Shown here piece after piece: positions 6,508 to 13,534 of a DNA stretch of 19,008 bases. The position numbers were made by a program, and so were the translations under genes. Each line of letters begins with the position of its first letter. Within the stretch, counting starts at the first letter, position 1. The notes under the pieces are model-generated. The model had not been told where the DNA came from. It made no database searches and saw only the letters and a program-made list of their open reading frames with translations. The DNA is taken from the NCBI GenBank assembly GCA_014239035.1, contig JAAZZY010000021.1:1-19008 (forward strand), written 5' to 3'. This DNA comes from Chlamydiia bacterium. GTDB taxonomy: Bacteria > Chlamydiota > Chlamydiia > Chlamydiales > JAAZZY01.

Positions 6508-8958
6508 CTATTTTCCCTTTTTACCAAAGGCTATCTTGTAGACTTCATCATAATGGGTTACAAAATGAACTTTTAAACCTTTTTTCAAATAAGGTGGAAG
6601 TTCATCATAGTCGCGCATATTTTCTTTTGGAAAGATTAAAGTCTTCAACCCAGAGCGCCTAGATGCAATCAGTTTTTCTTTTACTCCACCAATTGGAAGT
6701 ACTTTACCCGTGAGAGTAAGTTCTCCAGTCATTCCTAAATCACTTAAAATAGGTATACCTTTTATCAAAGAGAGCATTGCACTAACCATGGTGACTCCTG
6801 CAGATGGACCATCTTTGGGTGTGGCACCTTCTGGAATATGCATATGAAGCTCTGATTTCACAAAAAACTTTTTGCCTTTGGCATACTTATCTAAGCTACC
6901 ATGAAGATAGGTCCAGGCTATTTGAGAAGACTCTTTCATTACATCCCCAGCTTGACCGGTAAGCTTCATAAGTGTTTTTTCTGCAGGGACGCTAAACGTT
7001 TCAACATATAGAGTCGCTCCGCCCATAGAAGTCCAAGCAAGACCCATACACACACCAACAGGAGTCCTTGTGTAGTAACGGTCACTCAAAAATAAAGGTT
7101 TTCCAACATACTCTTCTAAATTAGTGTTGGAAACGTTTGTCTTTACGATTTTTTTCCTAGGATGCTTTTCTTTTTGGCTCACAAATTTATAAGCCACTTT
7201 ACGCATAATCTTTTTGATAAAATTCTCAAGTGTTCTGACCCCAGATTCTCTAGCGTACCCATTAACAAGAGTAGCGAGTCCACTTTTTGAAAAACTGATT
7301 TCTGTTGCTTTGAGCCCCATTTTCTTTCTGTTTTTAGGAATGAGGTATTTGTTGGCGATTTGCACTTTCTCTTCTAGGATGTATCCTGAAAGCCTTAGAA
7401 TATCCATTCGATCTTTTAGAGGCTCTGGTATAGTATCTAAAACGTTTGCTGTAACAATAAAGAGAACATTGGATAGATCACATCTCACATCTAAATAATG
7501 GTCTAGAAATTCATAGTTCTGCTCATAGTCTAAAACTTCTAGAAGAGCAGATGCAGGATCTCCTTGGTGAGAATTTCCTATTTTATCAACTTCATCTATC
7601 ATGATAATAGGGTTCATCACCTGCGTATATTTTAACGCTTGAATCATCTTGCCTGGCATAGCGCCGACGTAAGTTCGTCTATGTCCTTTGATTTCTGCCT
7701 CATCTCGCATCCCACCCACAGAAAAGCGGAAGAACTTCCTATTGAGTGCACGTGCAATACTTTTTCCAACACTTGTTTTACCAACTCCAGGAGGTCCCAC
7801 TAAACAGATGATGCTTCCACGAACTCCACCTGATAGTTTTCCGACACTAATGAACTCTAAGATTCTCTCTTTGATATCTTTTAAGCCGTAGTGGTCTTTA
7901 TCCAAAATTTCTTCGGCTTCTTCGAGTTGATGTGACTCTTCTGTAGATAAACCCCAAGGAATAATTGTGAGCCAATCGAGATAGTTACGGCAAACAGTAT
8001 ACTCTGAAGATTGCGGCTCTAAAAACTGCAGTTTATCCATTTCTTCTTCGATAGTTAGCATAACATCATCGGGAACTTCTCTTAGCTTTAAGCGCTCTTC
8101 AAACTTTTCGATGTCGCATGTCTTGTCATCTTTTTCTAAACCAAGTTCTTTTTTAATGGTCTTGAGCTGTTCACGCAAAAAGAATTCTCGCTGCGTTTTA
8201 GAGATTCCTGTTTCGAGTTTCTGGTTGATGCTACTTTGCAAAAGCGTCAGATCCAGTTCTTTTTTTAATAGAACGAGCGCTTTATTGATCCTTGAGCGAA
8301 TATCAAATGTCTCTAAAACCTCTTGGAGCTCTTCACCTGTTGCTGTTGTTAAAGCTACGGCAAAATCTGCTAGACGACCTGGCTCTGCAAAGTCAGAGTG
8401 CCCTAAAAAGATTTGAAGTTCTTCTTTGTATAGAGGATTAAGCTTTAGGAGTTCTTTAATCGTTGTAATGATGCTAATAGAGTAGGCTTTGATCTCATCG
8501 TCTATTTCTTTAGCGTCTTCATGATAGCTAACTTTCGCTTTGAGATATTTTGAATTTTTGTCAGGCTTAACAACTTTGAGTCTCTTCTCCATATTGAGGA
8601 CAATTTGAACCCCACCCTGATCCATAGGCAAAATACGCAGTATTTTTCCAAGTACTCCAACTTTATGAAGATCTTTGAAACCAGCCTCATTGATATCTTG
8701 GTCTTCATCTTTAGTTAGGAGAAGGCCAACATATTTATGTTTAGAGCGCATTATATTTTTAAGCACTTCAAAGAAGGGGCCTGGCTCAATTAAAATAGGA
8801 GCTGCCATAGCTGGAAAAAATGGGCGTCTTTTTATTGGAATACAATAGATAGATTCAGGTGGCTCAGGTTCTTTTTTCGGAGCTTCATCCTCTTCTTTAA
8901 GCGTTTGGAGGATCACTTCTTCTATTGAAGTTTCTTCATCTTTTTTTGGGTTGTTCAT
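6508..8958 (-). CDS. lon: ATP-dependent protease La (Lon)
   Basis: Cytoplasmic ATP-dependent serine protease of 816 residues that degrades misfolded and regulatory proteins. Domains in order: an acidic N-terminal tail (1-36), the Lon substrate-binding N-domain (about 37-250), a coiled-coil helical region (about 250-345), an AAA+ module with Walker A GPPGVGKT at 388-395 and Walker B IIMIDEVD at 451-458, and the proteolytic domain from about 615. The catalytic dyad is S719 in PKDGPSAG and K762 in GGVKEK, with the family spacing of 43 residues. It is full length. It heads a tight group with the nucleotidyltransferase, rhomboid and rnz genes, and is divergent from tsaB. No convincing Shine-Dalgarno precedes the ATG. 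The 30-residue Glu/Lys-rich extension before the LonN domain is somewhat long. Confidence 0.97.
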   Translation of the reverse strand: MNNPKKDEETSIEEVILQTLKEEDEAPKKEPEPPESIYCIPIKRRPFFPAMAAPILIEPGPFFEVLKNIMRSKHKYVGLLLTKDEDQDINEAGFKDLHKVGVLGKILRILPMDQGGVQIVLNMEKRLKVVKPDKNSKYLKAKVSYHEDAKEIDDEIKAYSISIITTIKELLKLNPLYKEELQIFLGHSDFAEPGRLADFAVALTTATGEELQEVLETFDIRSRINKALVLLKKELDLTLLQSSINQKLETGISKTQREFFLREQLKTIKKELGLEKDDKTCDIEKFEERLKLREVPDDVMLTIEEEMDKLQFLEPQSSEYTVCRNYLDWLTIIPWGLSTEESHQLEEAEEILDKDHYGLKDIKERILEFISVGKLSGGVRGSIICLVGPPGVGKTSVGKSIARALNRKFFRFSVGGMRDEAEIKGHRRTYVGAMPGKMIQALKYTQVMNPIIMIDEVDKIGNSHQGDPASALLEVLDYEQNYEFLDHYLDVRCDLSNVLFIVTANVLDTIPEPLKDRMDILRLSGYILEEKVQIANKYLIPKNRKKMGLKATEISFSKSGLATLVNGYARESGVRTLENFIKKIMRKVAYKFVSQKEKHPRKKIVKTNVSNTNLEEYVGKPLFLSDRYYTRTPVGVCMGLAWTSMGGATLYVETFSVPAEKTLMKLTGQAGDVMKESSQIAWTYLHGSLDKYAKGKKFFVKSELHMHIPEGATPKDGPSAGVTMVSAMLSLIKGIPILSDLGMTGELTLTGKVLPIGGVKEKLIASRRSGLKTLIFPKENMRDYDELPPYLKKGLKVHFVTHYDEVYKIAFGKKGK

Positions 8959-8990
8959 ATAGGTAGCACAAAGTTGAGTTACAATTAATT

Positions 8991-9020
8991 TTTATACTTA
9001 CAAGCTTGAAATAGGTACAA
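8991..9020 (-). promoter_or_regulatory. Candidate lon-operon promoter
   Basis: On the minus strand TTGTAC, an 18-base spacer and TATAAA resemble a housekeeping sigma-factor promoter. Transcription would begin near 8984, about 25 bases before the lon ATG. No HrcA/CIRCE-type inverted repeat is seen here. Confidence 0.5.
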
Positions 9021-9110
9021 CTGATCAAACTGTGAGTTTTTTGTCGGGCCTTTATAACAAATAGGTGTAAATATAGGCAACAAAAGCCCATAGTAAGCGT
9101 CATAATTCCT

Positions 9111-9139
9111 TTGAATATTATTCTTTAATCGTTAATAAT
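9111..9139 (+). promoter_or_regulatory. Candidate tsaB promoter
   Basis: TTGAAT, a 17-base spacer and AATAAT would start transcription near 9146, about 30 bases before the tsaB ATG. The whole stretch is AT-rich, so a chance match is likely enough to keep this tentative. Confidence 0.35.
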
Positions 9140-9174
9140 CTATACATTATTAATTATATACTTTGATTCTTAAA

Positions 9175-9813
9175 ATGTATTTTTTAGTACTAGAAACTAG
9201 TTCGCCTCGTGGTTTATTTGCCATTATAAAAGATAAAAAAATTATTTTTAAACATGAGCTCTCATTTGGTGTGCGGCACTCTAATGAGCTTGTCCCTGCA
9301 ATCGAAATGGGTTTAAACCAAAGCGGCATCTCCATCGATAATATAAACACTATTATACTAGGTAGAGGGCCTGGTTCTTTTACTGGACTTAGAATTGGGG
9401 CAAGCGTTGCCAAAGCCTTCTCTTTTGCAAAATCTATTCCAATCATTACAGTCGACAGTCTCAAGTGCTTCGAACCGATAAGCGAGGGCCCATTTGCGAC
9501 TCTCCTCGATGCTAAAGCTAGAGGCATTTTTACTCAAAAAGGGCTTAAAGAACATGCTGAAGTCTACTATGAGGATCAGTATAAAAATATTTCTTTAGAA
9601 GATTTAACAAAAGAAGCCCTAGATCGTGCTACTTTCATTACAGCCCACAAGGCATCTTTTGCCTCAAAATTGCCTAAAGATATTTTTGAGAAACTCATTG
9701 AAATGACTCCTGAACCTAATTTGATGCTCAAAATGGCCCTAAAAAAGTCCAAAACAGCCCTATTTCATGCCCATGATCTGCTAGATTTAGAGTATTTCAA
9801 TAGCCCCGTATAG
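9175..9813 (+). CDS. tsaB: tRNA t6A37 biosynthesis protein TsaB
   Basis: TsaB partners TsaD, with TsaE, in transferring the threonylcarbamoyl group to A37 of ANN-decoding tRNAs. The protein has 212 residues from the ATG at 9175. A TTG four codons upstream (9163) would add only MILK; the ATG gives the family's usual opening (hydrophobic strand, then ETSS). The diagnostic GPGSFTGLRIG motif of the ASKHA-fold N-terminal domain lies near residues 65-75, and H39 in VRHSNEL matches the family's RHSE-type motif. The C-terminal half is weakly conserved, as usual for TsaB. It precedes rpsU by 66 bases, as the CT343-CT342 pair does in Chlamydia trachomatis, where the gene has been called gcp-like. No Shine-Dalgarno is evident. 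Confidence 0.88.
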   Translation: MYFLVLETSSPRGLFAIIKDKKIIFKHELSFGVRHSNELVPAIEMGLNQSGISIDNINTIILGRGPGSFTGLRIGASVAKAFSFAKSIPIITVDSLKCFEPISEGPFATLLDAKARGIFTQKGLKEHAEVYYEDQYKNISLEDLTKEALDRATFITAHKASFASKLPKDIFEKLIEMTPEPNLMLKMALKKSKTALFHAHDLLDLEYFNSPV

Positions 9814-9879
9814 ATTTATAATTGATTATTAGTCTTAGGCTATGATAGCATTAGGCTAACAAATAATTTCAGGGGATCA

Positions 9880-10059
9880 ATGACAAACGTTAAAGTTAGA
9901 ATGGGAGAACCCATCGACAAAGCTCTCAGAGCTTTAAAAAAGAAACTTGATAAAGAAGGCGTTATGAAAGCCGCTAAGGCTCACCGTTTCTACGACAAGC
10001 CTTCAGTCAAGAATAGAGCCAAATCTAAAGCTGCTCTTAAGTATCGCCGCACTAATTAG
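9880..10059 (+). CDS. rpsU: 30S ribosomal protein bS21
   Basis: Small-subunit ribosomal protein of 59 residues that helps mRNA engagement by the 30S subunit. The sequence is basic and alpha-helical, opening with MTNVKVRMGEP and carrying the family blocks DKALRALKKKLDKEG and a C-terminal RAKSKAALKYRR tail. A strong AGGGGA (9871-9876) sits immediately before the ATG. It lies between tsaB and dnaJ, the order expected for chlamydiae. The length is normal for the family (about 58-70 residues). Confidence 0.93.
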   Translation: MTNVKVRMGEPIDKALRALKKKLDKEGVMKAAKAHRFYDKPSVKNRAKSKAALKYRRTN

Positions 10060-10089
10060 CACTCTCACCTAAAATTTGCTAAATTTTTA

Positions 10090-10119
10090 TTGAATTTATT
10101 CGATATATCACTGTATAAT
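10090..10119 (+). promoter_or_regulatory. Candidate dnaJ promoter
   Basis: TTGAAT, an 18-base spacer and a perfect TATAAT (10114-10119, preceded by TG) make a good housekeeping promoter, with a start near 10126. This suggests dnaJ can be transcribed independently of rpsU. No CIRCE element is visible between the promoter and dnaJ. Confidence 0.6.
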
Positions 10120-10149
10120 CACATATAGAATTTAAATGAGAGAATGTTG

Positions 10150-11325
10150 ATGTCCGATTATTATGAGCTTTTAGGTGTCTCCAAAGGCGCTACTGCAGAC
10201 GAAATCAAAAAAGCCTACCGCAAACTCGCGGTCAAATACCATCCAGATAAAAATCCAGACAACTCACAATCTGAAAAAAAGTTCAAAGAAATTTCAGAGG
10301 CTTATGAAGCTCTAAGTGATCCTCAAAAACGCGATACATATGACCGTTTTGGAAAAGGCGGAATGAACCAACAAGGTTTTGGTGGTGGCGGTAGTGGATC
10401 TGCACAAGGTTTCTCTTCTATGGAAGATGCTCTTCGCACGTTTATGGGAGCTTTCGGCAATGGCGGCGGAGGTGGCGGAGACGGCATGTTCGAATCTATG
10501 TTTGGCTTTGGTGGCGGTGGCGGTGGATCTTCTACCCAATATAGACAAGGCGCCAGTAAAAAGGTTAGCTTAACGATTAGTTTTGACGAAGCTGCTAAAG
10601 GCGTAGAAAAAGAAGCTCTTATTACCAAATACGAAAATTGCACTACATGTAGTGGGTCAGGAGCAAGTACTCCTGATGCAATTAAGCGCTGCAACAATTG
10701 CGGTGGAAGCGGTCAAGTTCATCAAAGTCGCGGCTTTTTTAGCATGTCTACAACGTGCTCAGTCTGTCACGGCAATGGACAAGTGATTACTGATCGCTGC
10801 AAGAAATGTCATGGACATGGACGCACCAAAGACAAACAAAAAGTTAAAATTAAAGTCCCTGCTGGTATCGACAATGGCATGACAATTAAAATGTCAGGCT
10901 TTGGAGATGCTGGAGAGGCAGGATCTCCTGCTGGAGATCTTTATGTTGAAGTTCACGTTAAATCTCATGATGTTTTTGAACGTCATGGTGATGACGTTCT
11001 AATTGATCTACCAGTGAGCTTTCATGAAGCTGCTCTTGGTTGCAAAAAAGAAATCCCCACCCTCTTAGGTGGAAACATGCGTATTACCATTCCAGAAGGC
11101 ACTCAAACTGGAAAAACCATGCGCGTGAGAAAAGAAGGATTTCCTAATGTTCATGGCCAAGCCAAAGGAGATCTACTTGTACATATTACAGTAGAGACTC
11201 CAACTTCTCTTTCAGAAAAGCAAAAAGAACTGCTTAAAGAATTTGGAGAGCTTGAGACCCCTAAAAACAACCCAAGAAAAAAATCATTCCTCGATAAGCT
11301 TAAGGTTTTTTTTTCAAGCCTCTAA
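10150..11325 (+). CDS. dnaJ: Chaperone protein DnaJ (Hsp40)
   Basis: Cytoplasmic co-chaperone that delivers clients to DnaK and stimulates its ATPase; 391 residues. I prefer the ATG at 10150 to the one at 10144 because it gives the usual MSDYYELLG opening and a GAGAG ribosome site seven bases upstream. Domains: J-domain with HPD at 31-33, a long Gly/Phe-rich linker (about 70-127, containing several Gly runs), four CxxCxGxG zinc-binding repeats (CTTCSGSG, CNNCGGSG, CSVCHGNG, CKKCHGHG at about 164-224) and two C-terminal beta-sandwich substrate domains. All eight zinc cysteines are intact. It ends in a Lys-rich stretch and FFSSL. Part of its 3' end, including the stop codon, is repeated 210 bases downstream. 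Confidence 0.97.
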   Translation: MSDYYELLGVSKGATADEIKKAYRKLAVKYHPDKNPDNSQSEKKFKEISEAYEALSDPQKRDTYDRFGKGGMNQQGFGGGGSGSAQGFSSMEDALRTFMGAFGNGGGGGGDGMFESMFGFGGGGGGSSTQYRQGASKKVSLTISFDEAAKGVEKEALITKYENCTTCSGSGASTPDAIKRCNNCGGSGQVHQSRGFFSMSTTCSVCHGNGQVITDRCKKCHGHGRTKDKQKVKIKVPAGIDNGMTIKMSGFGDAGEAGSPAGDLYVEVHVKSHDVFERHGDDVLIDLPVSFHEAALGCKKEIPTLLGGNMRITIPEGTQTGKTMRVRKEGFPNVHGQAKGDLLVHITVETPTSLSEKQKELLKEFGELETPKNNPRKKSFLDKLKVFFSSL

Positions 11326-11347
11326 AGCCCTTTAAAAAAGGTTATTT

Positions 11348-11368
11348 GAGCCTCAACCAGGCTTTTAA
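11348..11368 (+). terminator. Weak candidate dnaJ terminator
   Basis: AGCCT and AGGCT form a five-pair stem around the loop CAACC, followed by TTTAAA. It lies about 25 bases after the dnaJ stop. The stem is short and the T-run poor, so the call is tentative. Confidence 0.3.
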
Positions 11369-11408
11369 AGTGGTGAAATCTCAGCTTGCAAGCGACCGTA
11401 ATAAACGC

Positions 11409-11439
11409 AAAAAATAGGCCTCATTTTATCCCTATTTTT
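11409..11439. terminator. AT-rich inverted repeat, possible bidirectional terminator
   Basis: AAAAATAGG and CCTATTTTT form a perfect nine-base inverted repeat around a 12-base loop. The outer A/T tracts are the layout of a bidirectional intrinsic terminator between converging genes, although the stem holds only two G:C pairs. Confidence 0.35.
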
Positions 11440-11540
11440 CAAGTACTTTCTATGGTCTAGGTCATCAAAGTTGTGGCTATTAGTATATCTACAACATACG
11501 CTGTCAATCAGGTAAGTTTTTTTTCAAACCTCTAAAGCTC

Positions 11541-11600
11541 AAAAAAAAAATCTCTCACAAACTTTTGAAATCTTCTAAGATTTTCAAAGTTTGTGAGAGA
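11541..11600 (-). terminator. Strong intrinsic terminator of the 11643-12239 gene
   Basis: Positions 11551-11600 fold into a hairpin of about 23 pairs with one mismatch, one G:T pair and a four-base loop. On the minus strand it is followed directly by ten T (11541-11550). It lies 42 bases after the stop of the small barrel-like gene. Its plus-strand side is followed only by TTTAAAT, so it should act mainly on the minus strand. The stem is unusually long for a simple terminator. Confidence 0.8.
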
Positions 11601-11642
11601 TTTAAATAAACGAAAAGATCGCCTTCCTTAAGACTTTCTCAT

Positions 11643-12239
11643 CTAAAACAGAAAAGCTATGTACATTGTAGCAGCACTGAAAACGCTCCATGTATACTGT
11701 TTTGTATCAACTAAATTTATAGGCAAGTTTGTGCTTTTGTATTTAGTTTGAGAATAAGCAACTGCTGGTGTCGCTAAACTAAAATATACTCTTGGATTCA
11801 GTCTATACTGAAAGCCAACACGATACCCAACAGAAAAGGAAGAGTCTATTGGAGTATTATTGAAAAGGCCTTTTCCAAAGTGTTGATTCCAGTCTATTCC
11901 TTGCTCGAAGAAAACTTGATTATTAAGCGCAGCTCTTGCAAGTGAGATATAATTTGCTACTCCTGCACCTATTGAAGTCGACCAACTATCATCTGCTGCA
12001 ACTCCAAAACTGTTACGAGTAGTTTCGTAAGGCCTTACCCCAAAATAAGTGGACATACAATTGTTGCCCCCAAAATAATAACCTATGCCTATTGTAGGTG
12101 CGTTAGGCAAGCCTACACTACCAAGTCCTACAGCAAAACCATTCTTATAAACAAGACCTTGCTTAGTTTGTGCACTACATTCGTTAGCTATGCATAAAAC
12201 AAACACTGCGACTAAGAATGTTATTTTTTTTAAATTCAT
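11643..12239 (-). CDS. Small secreted beta-barrel-like protein
   Basis: Unrecognised exported protein of 198 residues. It begins with a signal peptide (MNLKKITFLVAVFVLCIANECSAQ, cut probably after CSA or SAQ). The mature part alternates polar and hydrophobic/aromatic residues and Gly in short strands (AVGLGSVGLPNAPTIGIGYYFGG, then SFSVGYRVGFQYRLNPRVYFSLATP) and ends in a Phe (YIAFLF), the layout of a small eight- to ten-strand outer-membrane barrel. A periplasmic or surface lipocalin-like protein is the alternative. AAGGAG lies seven bases before the ATG, the clearest ribosome site in the window, suggesting good expression, and a strong terminator follows. A decayed second copy lies immediately upstream, so this is the survivor of a duplicated gene. 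Confidence 0.65.
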   Translation of the reverse strand: MNLKKITFLVAVFVLCIANECSAQTKQGLVYKNGFAVGLGSVGLPNAPTIGIGYYFGGNNCMSTYFGVRPYETTRNSFGVAADDSWSTSIGAGVANYISLARAALNNQVFFEQGIDWNQHFGKGLFNNTPIDSSFSVGYRVGFQYRLNPRVYFSLATPAVAYSQTKYKSTNLPINLVDTKQYTWSVFSAATMYIAFLF

Positions 12240-12334
12240 TTAATTTCTCCTTAAATATCATCTTGAATTCTTTATGTATTACATCTTATCAGATACATTT
12301 TTTTAAGCAAATCTTTTGATTAAAAAAAACATTT

Positions 12335-12481
12335 AGGCTTTCTCATATAAAATAAATAGGCTACGTGTACTGTTTTGAATCAAAGATGGTTCCTTGTAAG
12401 TAAAATATGCTTTTGCAACCCCTACACCGATTGAAGTCGACCAACTATCATCTGCTACAACTCCAAAACTGGTATGAGTAG
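12335..12481 (-). pseudogene. Decayed paralogue of the 11643-12239 gene
   Basis: Positions 12413-12481 match 11954-12022 of the adjacent gene at 62 of 69 bases; translated on the minus strand this encodes SFGVVADDSWSTSIGVGVA, against SFGVAADDSWSTSIGAGVA in the intact copy. A second block (12335-12380) matches the 3' end of that gene, including the codons for TKQYT and the GCTTTCTCAT after the stop. Between the blocks about 200 bases are missing, the N-terminal half is gone, and an in-frame TAG follows QYT. This is clearly a broken tandem duplicate. Confidence 0.85.
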
Positions 12482-12514
12482 ATGTATTTTAAAGGTGAGT
12501 AACTTTGAAAAAAT

Positions 12515-13378
12515 CTATTGCGCTTCTTTAGATATCTTTTGACTAGCTTCTTGATCTGAGAGCCACTTTTGATTCTTAAAAAGATAATCGAACTGATAGC
12601 GAGCGAGCTTCTCATTTAGATCATTTTCAGAATCTTTTTGCACTTTTACGTAGCAGTAGCCTTGAAAGTCAATCTTCTGTTTTGAGAATTTGTTTTGCAT
12701 CTGCTGAACATTTGCATACATATCATCGATAAAGATGATCTTTTTAGGTTGATAATCCATCCTTTTTAGAAAGGCATGCAAGACATCAGCTTTAGAAAAG
12801 CCTTCAGCAAAGATAACCCCCTTATTATAGACTGGAGGGGGAACATGGTATGAAGTCATATTTTTAAGTACAAAGCGCTCTGAATTTGGAAAAGATGAGC
12901 TAAAATCTATTCCAAACTGATCAATATGATTTAAGCGCCACTCTTCAAAACTCTTGATCACTCCAAAAGGCCTTGTTGGACAACTTGTCAAAGCAATCAC
13001 TTTAATTTGACGCTCTTGGAGTTTAGAGATGATCTCTGGTATAGATTCTTCTACAAGCTTTTTTTTAGCTATTTTAAGAGGAAGACTTAAAATGGCAGTC
13101 ACCAAATCTTTTTCACTATCAGTTTGAGCTTTTGCATAACACTCATTAAAAATCTGAAACTTTAAGGGATCACCAATCGGCTTTAAAATAGCATCTTGAT
13201 CAGTGAAAATAACTTCATCTACATCAAAAACCACAAGAGTATCCAGGTCCATCTGCTCAATTTGCTCACCAAGGACACTTAGAGAGTCTATCTGCTTAAT
13301 ATCAGCAAAAAGCACTCCGCTTGTAAGTACAGAAGTGAAGAATAAAGATAGAATAATTTTTTTAAAATAAACAAGCAT
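12515..13378 (-). CDS. Exported DUF2608/HAD-like protein
   Basis: Putative exported HAD-fold protein of 287 residues resembling the DUF2608 family found in Legionella, chlamydiae and other host-associated bacteria. A signal peptide is likely (MLVYFKKIILSLFFTSVLTS..., cut near ADIK). HAD motifs are visible: motif I FDVDEV at 51-56 (D52, D54), motif II Thr131 in ALTSCP, the motif III Lys probably K196 in FSKAD, and motif IV FIDDMYANV with D218 and D219. A conserved YDYLF-like block (QFDYLF, 262-267) and a Lys/Gln-rich tail close the protein. The complete acid set suggests a phosphatase or phosphotransferase active in the periplasm or secreted, but no substrate is known. It is monocistronic and divergent from the TPR-like gene. 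Confidence 0.75.
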   Translation of the reverse strand: MLVYFKKIILSLFFTSVLTSGVLFADIKQIDSLSVLGEQIEQMDLDTLVVFDVDEVIFTDQDAILKPIGDPLKFQIFNECYAKAQTDSEKDLVTAILSLPLKIAKKKLVEESIPEIISKLQERQIKVIALTSCPTRPFGVIKSFEEWRLNHIDQFGIDFSSSFPNSERFVLKNMTSYHVPPPVYNKGVIFAEGFSKADVLHAFLKRMDYQPKKIIFIDDMYANVQQMQNKFSKQKIDFQGYCYVKVQKDSENDLNEKLARYQFDYLFKNQKWLSDQEASQKISKEAQ

Positions 13379-13534
13379 AGTGAAGTTATAAATTTACAAT
13401 TTTGAGGATAATGACAGAGAGTTTAAAATAGCAATGTTAAGAACTAATAAAGACTATCTAATTTCACAAAAAAGCATGCAAATTATGCTTCTAGCTACTA
13501 CTATTTCCAAGAAAAAAATATTAAGGATCGCTTT

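Larger units (their letters stand above)
11307..11540 (+). repeat. Short direct repeat of the dnaJ 3' end
   Basis: Positions 11307-11330 (eight T, then CAAGCCTCTAAAGCCC, spanning the dnaJ stop) recur at 11517-11540 (eight T, then CAAACCTCTAAAGCTC), matching at 22 of 24 bases. Both are preceded by TAAG. The 186 bases between them have no recognisable gene. This could be a small segmental duplication or the scar of an insertion; the T-run makes part of the match less significant. Confidence 0.5.

Noticed and set aside
9150..9555. Minus-strand open frames opposite tsaB
   Set aside because: They lie wholly opposite a well-supported conserved gene, have no family motifs and end or start without ribosome sites.
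10312..10697. Minus-strand Pro-rich frames and a plus-strand shifted frame within dnaJ
   Set aside because: The Pro and Gly runs are shadows of the Gly-rich codons of the DnaJ linker.
11326..11642. tRNA, riboswitch or CRISPR in the long gap after dnaJ
   Set aside because: I looked for cloverleaf-like T-loop patterns and regular spaced repeats and saw none, only terminator-like inverted repeats and the partial dnaJ repeat.
13472..13490. AAGCAT/ATGCTT inverted repeat between the DUF2608 and TPR-like genes
   Set aside because: Six pairs in AT-rich DNA is near chance level; it might be an operator but nothing else supports it.
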